A program made the position numbers and the translations under genes. A stretch of DNA of 49,055 bases, taken from assembly GCA_964539665.1 (NCBI GenBank), contig CAZIKB010000040.1:1-49055 (forward strand). Direction: 5' to 3'. The notes under the pieces were generated by a model. That model was not told the DNA's origin. It worked only from the letters and a program-made list of their open reading frames with translations, and ran no database searches. Positions 42,449 to 49,055 of the stretch are shown piece by piece. Source of the stretch: CAZIKB01 sp964539665. GTDB lineage: Bacteria > Zhuqueibacterota > Zhuqueibacteria > Oceanimicrobiales > Oceanimicrobiaceae. Position 1 is the stretch's first letter; every line of letters begins with the position of its first letter.

Positions 42449-44164
42449 ATGCTACAATCGCTTTCGATTAAAAATTATGCCCTTTTAGCCGACGTCGAAA
42501 TTCAATTCGGCAGCGGACTGAATATATTGACTGGAGAGACCGGCGCCGGTAAATCAATTATAATAGGAGCGCTTGGTACGATTTTGGGGGAAAGAGTAGA
42601 TACGACAGTTTTGCGGGACGGCGCTGCAAAGGCCATAATTGAAGGCTTTTTCTCAGTTGATGGTAATTACAGATTAAAGAAATTATTGGTAAAGCAAGAT
42701 TTGGATTTTGGCGATAACAATCTAATAATACGGCGGGAAATTTATGATAATGCGCGTTCACGTGCTTTTATTAATGATTCACCAGTACCATTGACTACTT
42801 TACAGGCTGTTAGTGATTTATTAGTTGATTTGCATGGACAACACGAACATCAATCATTATTAAAGATTCATAGCCATTTAATTTTCCTCGATGAATTTGG
42901 AGATTTAAAAATTGATTTGGATAAAATTGCACAAAAATATCAAAAACTTCAGTCACTCATTAAAGAATTTGCCCAAGTAGTCAATCATCAGAAAACCGTC
43001 CAGGAAAAGCGGGAATTTAATATTTTTCAAATAAAAGAGATTAATAAAATTAATCCTCAAATCGAAGAAGAAGAAGAGCTATTAAAAGAAGAAAAAATTG
43101 TAAAGCATGGCGAACTACTATTCAATCTTACTCAAGAATTTTACCAGCTTTTATATGAAGGAGAACATTCAGTTTATGATCATATAAGTCATGTGGAGCA
43201 TGGGCTCAATGAACTGCAGAATATAGATGAAAAGTTTGCCAGTTACAAAAATGATTGCGAAACTATCCGATTGACAGTTGAAGAACTCTCAAAAACGTTT
43301 CAAGGCTACAACTCAAATATTGACTTCAGTCCTGAACGATTGGAGCAAATACAAAATAGAATTTCTGAATTGTCTGGTTTAAGGAAAAAATTTGGATTTA
43401 CAATAAAAGAAATAATAAAACTGAAAGAAAAATTAAAAGATGATATTGAAGGTTCAGAAAATTTGGAAATTAAAATAGAGACTTTAAATCAGGAAATAGA
43501 GACCCAAAAAAAACATTTCTCACAACTTTGTGTTGAGTTGAGTCAGAAAAGAAAGCAGATCGGAAAACAATTAGACAGCATCATTCCTGAAGTATTGTCC
43601 TATTTGGGCATGTCTGATGTTCGTTTCAAAACGATTCTAAAGTATCAAGATGATCCAACTGGACTGGTATGCCTCCAAAGCCAAAATTACCTTGCAACGG
43701 CTAATGGCATGGATTTTGCAGAATTTTCAATCTCATTAAATAAAGGCGAAGATTTGCGTCCTTTGGCCAAAGTTGCTTCCGGAGGTGAGATATCAAGAAT
43801 TATGCTGGCATTGAAATCTGTAACAGCTCAAAAAGGGAAAATACCTGTTTTAATCTTTGATGAAATTGATATTGGTGTTTCAGGAAGAATCGCTCAAGCA
43901 GTAGGTCGCAAGCTAAAAGAACTCTCTGAATATCACCAGGTAATTTGTATTACACATCTGCCCCAAATCGCGAGTATGGGTGTACACCATTTCTCTGTAA
44001 ATAAAGTTGAGAAATCTGGCCGTACAGAAACTCTCATCAATAGACTTAATCCTGATGAGAGGACCGAAGCCATAGCAAAATTGCTTGCAGGAGAAAAAGT
44101 TTCAGAAACACATTTAAATAGTGCCCGTGAATTGCTTCAAGATGCAACTATAACTCATAATTGA
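42449..44164 (+). CDS. recN: DNA repair ATPase RecN
   Basis: SMC-like protein of 571 residues. MLQSLSIKNYALLADVEIQF and Walker A GETGAGKSIIIGAL (about 29-42) are at the N-terminus. A coiled coil occupies about 155-375. The signature VASGGEISRIMLALKSV, Walker B PVLIFDEIDIGVSG (about 465-480) and ITHLPQIASMGVHHF follow. It helps tether broken DNA ends in double-strand break repair. murA follows 13 bases after the stop. Confidence 0.97.
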   Translation: MLQSLSIKNYALLADVEIQFGSGLNILTGETGAGKSIIIGALGTILGERVDTTVLRDGAAKAIIEGFFSVDGNYRLKKLLVKQDLDFGDNNLIIRREIYDNARSRAFINDSPVPLTTLQAVSDLLVDLHGQHEHQSLLKIHSHLIFLDEFGDLKIDLDKIAQKYQKLQSLIKEFAQVVNHQKTVQEKREFNIFQIKEINKINPQIEEEEELLKEEKIVKHGELLFNLTQEFYQLLYEGEHSVYDHISHVEHGLNELQNIDEKFASYKNDCETIRLTVEELSKTFQGYNSNIDFSPERLEQIQNRISELSGLRKKFGFTIKEIIKLKEKLKDDIEGSENLEIKIETLNQEIETQKKHFSQLCVELSQKRKQIGKQLDSIIPEVLSYLGMSDVRFKTILKYQDDPTGLVCLQSQNYLATANGMDFAEFSISLNKGEDLRPLAKVASGGEISRIMLALKSVTAQKGKIPVLIFDEIDIGVSGRIAQAVGRKLKELSEYHQVICITHLPQIASMGVHHFSVNKVEKSGRTETLINRLNPDERTEAIAKLLAGEKVSETHLNSARELLQDATITHN

Positions 44165-44177
44165 ACAAATAAGAACA

Positions 44178-45437
44178 GTGGACAAAATTATTATCAAGGG
44201 TGGCAGACCGTTAAAGGGTACGGTAAATATAAGTGGAGCGAAAAATGCGGTGTTACCTATCATGGCCGCAACACTTTTAGCGTCAGGGAAATTTACCATT
44301 AAAAATGTGCCTGATTTACTGGATGTAAAAACAATGTCCAATTTGCTTCGAATAATTGGAGCAAAAGTTCAATATGAGGATCATACACTCACTATTGATA
44401 CATCCGAATGCAATTTTTTTGAAGCGCCCTATGAACTCGTGAAAACGATGCGTGCTTCGATATATGTGCTTGGACCGTTATTGGCACGTTTTTCAAAAGC
44501 CAAAGTATCTTTGCCCGGGGGATGTGCCATAGGGCCGAGGCCGGTTGATTTACACATTAAGGCATTTGAACAGTTGGGAGCAGATATTGAACTAAATAAA
44601 GGCTATATTGTTGCCAGCGCGGATAAGCTAAAAGGGACTCATGTAAATTTCGATATATCATCTGTCGGAGCTACTGGTAATATATTGATGGCGGCAGTGT
44701 TATCGGATGGCCGCACTGTTATTGAAAATGCGGCGCGTGAACCTGAGATTTCAGCCTTGGCAAATTTTTTAGTAAAGATGGGAGCTGATATTTCAGGCAT
44801 TGGGACTGACAGGTTATTGATTAATGGTGTGAAAGAATTGCATGTTGTAGATTTTGAAATTTTACCTGATCGTATTGAAGCGGGTACCTTTCTAATTGCA
44901 GCGGCAATTACTGGGGGTGAAATAGAACTTCGCTCCGTAGACCCGAGCCATGTCAGTAGCTTAACTGGTAAATTGAGAAATTCAGGCATCTGTATTGAAG
45001 AAGGGGAGTCTTCAATTTATTGCAAAGCGCCTGAACGAGTGAGAGCAGTGAACATCACTACTTCATCATATCCTGGATTTCCTACAGATTTACAAGCTCA
45101 GTGGTTAGCATTAATGTGTGTAGCCAACGGCAGCAGTGTAATTACTGAGAATATATTTGTAGATCGATTTACACATGTAGCAGAATTGAGGCGATTGGGT
45201 GCACAGATTGAACTAAAAAAGAACATTGTAGTTATAAGAGGTATTGATACTCTAAATGGCGCGCCTGTCATGTCCACTGATTTAAGAGCCAGCGCATCAC
45301 TGATTTTAGCAGGACTCAAGGCAGAAGGCCAGACAGAAGTCTTAAGAGTGTATCATATTGACAGAGGATATGAATCTATTGAAAAAAAACTTGCAAATTT
45401 AGGAGCAACAATCAGACGTGAAGAAGGAGGGTATTAA
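44178..45437 (+). CDS. murA: UDP-N-acetylglucosamine 1-carboxyvinyltransferase
   Basis: Protein of 419 residues catalysing the first step of peptidoglycan synthesis. ISGAKNAVLPIMAATLL is near the start. The catalytic loop PGGCAIGPRPVDLHIKAFEQ has Cys116, the residue alkylated by fosfomycin, so no natural Cys-to-Asp change is present. The end of the protein has IDRGYESIEKKLANLGATIR. The start is GTG 44178, with no strong ribosome site (AAGAAC upstream). Confidence 0.97.
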   Translation: MDKIIIKGGRPLKGTVNISGAKNAVLPIMAATLLASGKFTIKNVPDLLDVKTMSNLLRIIGAKVQYEDHTLTIDTSECNFFEAPYELVKTMRASIYVLGPLLARFSKAKVSLPGGCAIGPRPVDLHIKAFEQLGADIELNKGYIVASADKLKGTHVNFDISSVGATGNILMAAVLSDGRTVIENAAREPEISALANFLVKMGADISGIGTDRLLINGVKELHVVDFEILPDRIEAGTFLIAAAITGGEIELRSVDPSHVSSLTGKLRNSGICIEEGESSIYCKAPERVRAVNITTSSYPGFPTDLQAQWLALMCVANGSSVITENIFVDRFTHVAELRRLGAQIELKKNIVVIRGIDTLNGAPVMSTDLRASASLILAGLKAEGQTEVLRVYHIDRGYESIEKKLANLGATIRREEGGY

Positions 45438-45448
45438 CAAAAATAATT

Positions 45449-45477
45449 TGTAAATAAATCATTTAGTAATCATAATA
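45449..45477 (+). promoter_or_regulatory. Sigma-70-like promoter for the CpoB-like gene
   Basis: TTGTAA (45449-45454), 17 bases, CATAAT (45472-45477). Transcription would start around 45484, inside the palindrome described next. Confidence 0.5.
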
Positions 45478-45483
45478 ATTATA

Positions 45484-45493
45484 AGGTTAACCT
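45484..45493. promoter_or_regulatory. Perfect 10-bp palindrome, possible operator
   Basis: AGGTTAACCT lies exactly over the predicted transcription start of the next gene, a position fit for a repressor. No cognate regulator is in the window. Confidence 0.35.
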
Positions 45494-45543
45494 GTTTTTC
45501 TGATTAATCGTAGTTTTGTCGTACAACGTAAGGAGTAAACATC

Positions 45544-46425
45544 ATGTCTCAATTAAAAAATATTTTAGGTACTTCATTCCTGTCGCTTCTTTTAGTGATT
45601 TGGGGACTTTTTATGGTTTGTAGTGGACGCGTACCTGACGTGAACATTGGCTATGATTATTCTGGATTCGAAGAAAATAATGTTGCAGAAAGTAAATCAG
45701 AGTTAATGACGCAATTAGCGTTATTGGATGATGAGTCTACTAAATTAGAAGACACTCAAAGAAGTGAAATACTTGAAGCTCTTGGCATAGAATCAAATAG
45801 CTCAGATATGAGTCGAAAAGAAGAGGAAGATTTTTTAACAGAGGAATTGTTTTTAGATTTGGAAGTTGAAATAGCGGAATTAGAAGGCATGTCAAAGAAA
45901 AAAGCAGCTACAATTGATAGTTTACGTTTCGAAATACAGGAAACGGATCACCAATTAGCAGCTTTACGCACAGTCGTAAAGGAACCATTGCAACGATATG
46001 CGTCAAAATCGGCAATTGCTCCGCAATATACCATTACAAATGGCTCCAATTCAGAATATTCTTTATCTTATCAGGATGCTTTGGATGATGTTTACAGTCA
46101 TCAATATGTAGAAGCAATAGGGAAATTTGCAGATCTCTTAAGGTTAAACAATCCTGAGAATTTGGCTGACAATTGTCAATATTGGATTGGTGAAAGTTAT
46201 TTTGCGTTAGGTAGTTTCGAATTGGCAATAGCAGAGTTTGAGAAAGTCTTTGCTTATGATAATAACAACAAAGCAGACGATGCTCAATTTATGATTGGTA
46301 TGGCTTATATGAAGGTCGGGGAAACAAAATTAGCGAAAATCGAATTGAATAATTTATTAGTTTTTTATGATACCAGCGAATATGTAACTAAAGCTGAAAA
46401 ACAATTATTGGATATAAGGATATAA
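45544..46425 (+). CDS. TPR protein of the CpoB/YbgF type
   Basis: Protein of 293 residues. An N-terminal hydrophobic helix (FLSLLLVIWGLFMVCSG) exports or anchors it. The Cys within it lacks a normal lipobox. Residues 50-145 are acidic and coiled-coil-like (EEEDFLTEELFLDLEVEIAE, KKAATIDSLRFEIQETDHQL). The C-terminal 115 residues contain TPR repeats YQDALDDVYSHQYVEAIGKF, YWIGESYFALGSFELAIAEF and AQFMIGMAYMKVGETKLAKI. This coiled-coil plus TPR layout is that of CpoB/YbgF, which links outer-membrane constriction and wall synthesis, and murA is next door. GTAAGGAG precedes ATG 45544 by 6 bases. Confidence 0.8.
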   Translation: MSQLKNILGTSFLSLLLVIWGLFMVCSGRVPDVNIGYDYSGFEENNVAESKSELMTQLALLDDESTKLEDTQRSEILEALGIESNSSDMSRKEEEDFLTEELFLDLEVEIAELEGMSKKKAATIDSLRFEIQETDHQLAALRTVVKEPLQRYASKSAIAPQYTITNGSNSEYSLSYQDALDDVYSHQYVEAIGKFADLLRLNNPENLADNCQYWIGESYFALGSFELAIAEFEKVFAYDNNNKADDAQFMIGMAYMKVGETKLAKIELNNLLVFYDTSEYVTKAEKQLLDIRI

Positions 46426-46572
46426 TATTTAGTAATTAGAGGTGGGGGTATTGATGTCTATCATTTTTTGTTGCAAAATTAAATATAAACAATGAGCAAC
46501 TGCAGCACGCCTATTTTGCGAATAGATTGACTAAATAGATTTTTATATTTAAAAAAAATTATATTTCATTTC

Positions 46573-46601
46573 TTGTAAATGCGTATTAATTTTAGTATAT
46601 T
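46573..46601 (+). promoter_or_regulatory. Possible promoter abutting the dnaE start
   Basis: TTGTAA (46573-46578), 17 bases, TATATT (46596-46601). Initiation 6-7 bases downstream would fall on the ATG at 46607, giving a leaderless mRNA. The rest of 46426-46572 shows nothing else. Confidence 0.4.
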
Positions 46602-46606
46602 TATCT

Positions 46607-49055
46607 ATGTCGCAGTTCATCCATCTACATAATCATTCCCATTACAGCCTGCTCGATGGTGCAAGTAAGGTAGAAGACCTTATTAATGCAGCAGTCGACG
46701 ATAATATGCCGGCTTTAGCATTAACGGATCATGGGAATATGTTCGGCGCCATTGAATTTTATAAAAAGGCACGTGATAAAGGCGTAAAACCCATTATCGG
46801 GGTTGAAACCTATATCGCGCCGGGCAGCCGTAAAGAAAAAAAATCAGCAAAGGGAATTACCGATACTTCTTTTCATTTGGTTCTTTTAGCAAAAAATAAA
46901 GAAGGTTATCAGAATTTAATGCGGTTAGTTTCAATCGGTTATTTAGAAGGATTTTATTATCGCCCTCGAATTGATAAAGAGGTTTTAAAAAAGTATAGTA
47001 ACGGACTGGTTGCACTTTCAGCTTGTTTGAAGGGAGAAGTCCCATATAAATTATTGAATAGTGGATACGAGGCTGCCAGGAAAGCAGCTTCGGAATACCT
47101 GCAAATATTTAAAGATGATTATTATTTAGAAATTCATAACCATGGGATTAAGGAGGAAGATGTTGCGCGAAAAGGTCTTTCTGAATTAAGCCAGGAACTG
47201 AGTATCCCTTTAGTTGCAACTAATGATATTCATTATTTAAAAATGGAACATTGCCCGCCCCATGATGTATTAATTTGCATCCAAACTGGCAAGGATCAGG
47301 ACGATCCAAAACGATTGCGATATACAACCGATCAAATATATTTCAAAACTCAGGAGGGAATGGTCAACACCTTTCCTGATAATTCCGAAGCCATAAGTAT
47401 CACCTCGGAAATAGCTAATAAATGTGATTTAGATTTAGATTTTAATGTTAATCACCTTCCGAAATATGAAATTCCAAAAGGGGATAAAGCCAACTCCCTG
47501 GAAGACTATCTGGAGTTTTTATCTTTTGAAGGCGCAAAAGCGCGATTCAAGACAGTTACTCCTGAAGTAGAAGAGCGACTGCGGCATGAGCTGGGAATTA
47601 TAAATGAAATGGACTATGCAGGATATTTTTTAATTGTAATGGATTTTATAAAATATGCTGTAAGTCAAGGAATTCCAGTAGGACCAGGACGAGGTTCTGC
47701 TGCTGGCAGTCTGGTATCCTACTGTCTTAACATAACGAACATTGACCCGTTAAAATACAATTTAATTTTTGAAAGATTTTTAAATCCCGAACGAGTTACA
47801 ATGCCGGATATTGATATTGATTTCTGCTATGAACGAAGGGAAGAAATAATTAATTATGTCAAGCAAAAATACGGCGATAAAAACGTAACACAGATAATTA
47901 CATTCGGAACAATGGCTGCCAGAGGCGTGATACGAGATGTCGGCCGTGTTTTAAAGATAAGTTATGGCGAAGTTGACCGTATCGCGAAAATGATCCCGGC
48001 CATTCCAAATATGACCTTGGACAAAGCCATAAATACGATACCAGAGTTAAATAAATTAAGCCAGCAAGATGATATCCATAAACAGTTGATCGAATATTCA
48101 AAAGTGTTAGAAGGTTTGGCTCGCCATGCCTCTACTCATGCTGCCGGAGTGGTCATAACTCCTGGTGAGCTTACTAATTACACACCACTTTACAAGTCTA
48201 CCCAGGGAGACATCACCACCCAATATGATATGAAATGCCTCGAGGATACTGGTGTATTGAAAATGGACTTTTTGGGTTTGAGGACTCTCACTGTAATTGA
48301 CAAAACCATTAAAGCCTTGTTAAAAAATGGTATTAAAATAGATATCAACGATATTGATTTAAGTGATCAGGAAGTTTACGGAATATTTGCGAGAGGCGAA
48401 ACAGTAGGAATATTCCAATTTGAAAGTTCTGGCATGAGGGAATATTTAAAAAAATTAAAGCCCCAATGTTTTGAAGATCTAATTGCCATGAATGCTTTAT
48501 ATCGCCCGGGGCCAATGGATTGGATCGACGATTTCATTCAAAGAAAACATGGCTCAAAAAAGATTGAATATTTGCATCCATCTCTGGAGCCAATTCTTAA
48601 AGAAACATACGGCATTATTGTCTATCAGGAGCAGGTAATGAGGATTGCCAGTGCTCTTGCAGGTTTTAGCATGGGTAAAGCGGATTTATTGAGACGTGCC
48701 ATGGGTAAAAAGAAAGTCGAATTAATGGCTGAGCAAGGGTCGATATTTATCGAAGGATGCGATAAAAATAATATTTCTAAAGAAGTGGCTGCGCAAATAT
48801 TCGATTTAATGGGTAAATTTGCTGGCTATGGATTTGTAAAGCCACACTCAACATGTTACGCTCTTATTGCATTTCAAACAGCATATTTGAAACTTTACTA
48901 CCCGGCTGAGTTTATGGCAGCCACACTTTCGAGTGAAATGGGGACTACCAGGCGGGTGGTCATTTTGCTCGAAGAATCTAAACGTTTGGATATGCAAGTA
49001 TTCCCTCCAGATGTAAATGAAAGTTATGCGGATTTTATTGTTAAAGATCATGGTA
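46607..49055 (+). CDS. dnaE: DNA polymerase III alpha subunit, 3' end cut by window
   Basis: The frame is open from ATG 46607 to the last base, giving 816 residues of a protein usually 1,100-1,200 long. The PHP domain starts FIHLHNHSHYSLLDGASKVE and has LTDHGNMFGA and NDIHYL. The polymerase core has GPGRGSAAGSLVSYCL, PDIDIDFCYERREEII with two catalytic aspartates, RHASTHAAGVVI and MDFLGLRTL with the third Asp region. YRPGPM, VYQEQVMRIA and RRAMGKKK follow. It is the replicative polymerase catalytic subunit. No ribosome site precedes the ATG. Confidence 0.97.
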   Translation, partial: MSQFIHLHNHSHYSLLDGASKVEDLINAAVDDNMPALALTDHGNMFGAIEFYKKARDKGVKPIIGVETYIAPGSRKEKKSAKGITDTSFHLVLLAKNKEGYQNLMRLVSIGYLEGFYYRPRIDKEVLKKYSNGLVALSACLKGEVPYKLLNSGYEAARKAASEYLQIFKDDYYLEIHNHGIKEEDVARKGLSELSQELSIPLVATNDIHYLKMEHCPPHDVLICIQTGKDQDDPKRLRYTTDQIYFKTQEGMVNTFPDNSEAISITSEIANKCDLDLDFNVNHLPKYEIPKGDKANSLEDYLEFLSFEGAKARFKTVTPEVEERLRHELGIINEMDYAGYFLIVMDFIKYAVSQGIPVGPGRGSAAGSLVSYCLNITNIDPLKYNLIFERFLNPERVTMPDIDIDFCYERREEIINYVKQKYGDKNVTQIITFGTMAARGVIRDVGRVLKISYGEVDRIAKMIPAIPNMTLDKAINTIPELNKLSQQDDIHKQLIEYSKVLEGLARHASTHAAGVVITPGELTNYTPLYKSTQGDITTQYDMKCLEDTGVLKMDFLGLRTLTVIDKTIKALLKNGIKIDINDIDLSDQEVYGIFARGETVGIFQFESSGMREYLKKLKPQCFEDLIAMNALYRPGPMDWIDDFIQRKHGSKKIEYLHPSLEPILKETYGIIVYQEQVMRIASALAGFSMGKADLLRRAMGKKKVELMAEQGSIFIEGCDKNNISKEVAAQIFDLMGKFAGYGFVKPHSTCYALIAFQTAYLKLYYPAEFMAATLSSEMGTTRRVVILLEESKRLDMQVFPPDVNESYADFIVKDHG

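Noticed and set aside
1..49055. CRISPR array, prophage, insertion sequence or defence island
   Set aside because: No regularly spaced repeats, transposase, integrase, capsid or nuclease-helicase defence genes were found on either strand.

Overview
The window looks like a chromosomal segment from an uncultured or little-studied member of the FCB group (the wider Bacteroidota, Ignavibacteriota, Calditrichota and KSB1 assemblage). The evidence is three secreted proteins with C-terminal type IX secretion (T9SS) sorting domains, two PorV/PorQ-like outer-membrane proteins, a 31-residue bL38 ribosomal protein and an adenosylcobalamin-dependent ribonucleotide reductase. Unlike classical Bacteroidota, many genes here have clear GGAGG-type ribosome binding sites, and several promoters fit the ordinary sigma-70 pattern (TTGACA/TTGACT-N17-TATAAT-like). 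TTG is a common start codon. The DNA is AT-rich and nearly all genes lie on the + strand. The exceptions are a truncated serine hydrolase at the left edge and nrdJ.

Layout. 1-865: truncated secreted serine hydrolase (-). 1111-2977: a pair of exported proteins (LPP20-like and CsgG-like) that together resemble a split FlgT. 3046-7481: DUF512 radical-SAM protein, the ribosome-assembly GTPase Der and a T9SS-exported metalloprotease. 7567-9264: zinc-ribbon protein, HU, bL38 and a phospholipase C/P1 nuclease-like exoprotein. 9361-14402: xseA-xseB-nadK-mutS. 14712-15755: PorV/PorQ-like protein. 16155-23904: yicC-gmk-rpoZ-coaBC-udg-dnaB-rel, then a second HU, behind a perfect consensus promoter. 24000-27677: ruvX, a second PorV/PorQ-like protein, an unknown exported protein, bamD and nadD. 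28008-30072: an extremely acidic small protein, a Nudix hydrolase, a biotin carrier protein and an Asp/Glu racemase. 30163-33156: a 997-residue T9SS protein with a degenerate protease motif. 33340-36108 (-): nrdJ. 36465-39934: riboflavin operon ribD-ribE-ribBA-ribH. 40172-46425: a PorZ-like propeller protein, recN, murA and a CpoB-like TPR protein. 46607-end: dnaE, cut by the window.

Most of the window is housekeeping: nucleotide and cofactor synthesis (gmk, nadK, nadD, coaBC, rib genes, nrdJ), replication and repair (dnaB, dnaE, mutS, recN, xseAB, udg, ruvX), and envelope biogenesis. I did not find a CRISPR array, an insertion sequence, a phage or an obvious defence island. The main oddities are these: gmk has no usable in-frame start and looks one base short; a perfect hairpin buries the ribosome site of the DUF512 gene; a T9SS protein has HQFQH instead of HExxH; a likely structured RNA leader precedes an 80-residue protein that is almost half Asp/Glu; and two intergenic repeats resemble dispersed palindromic families.
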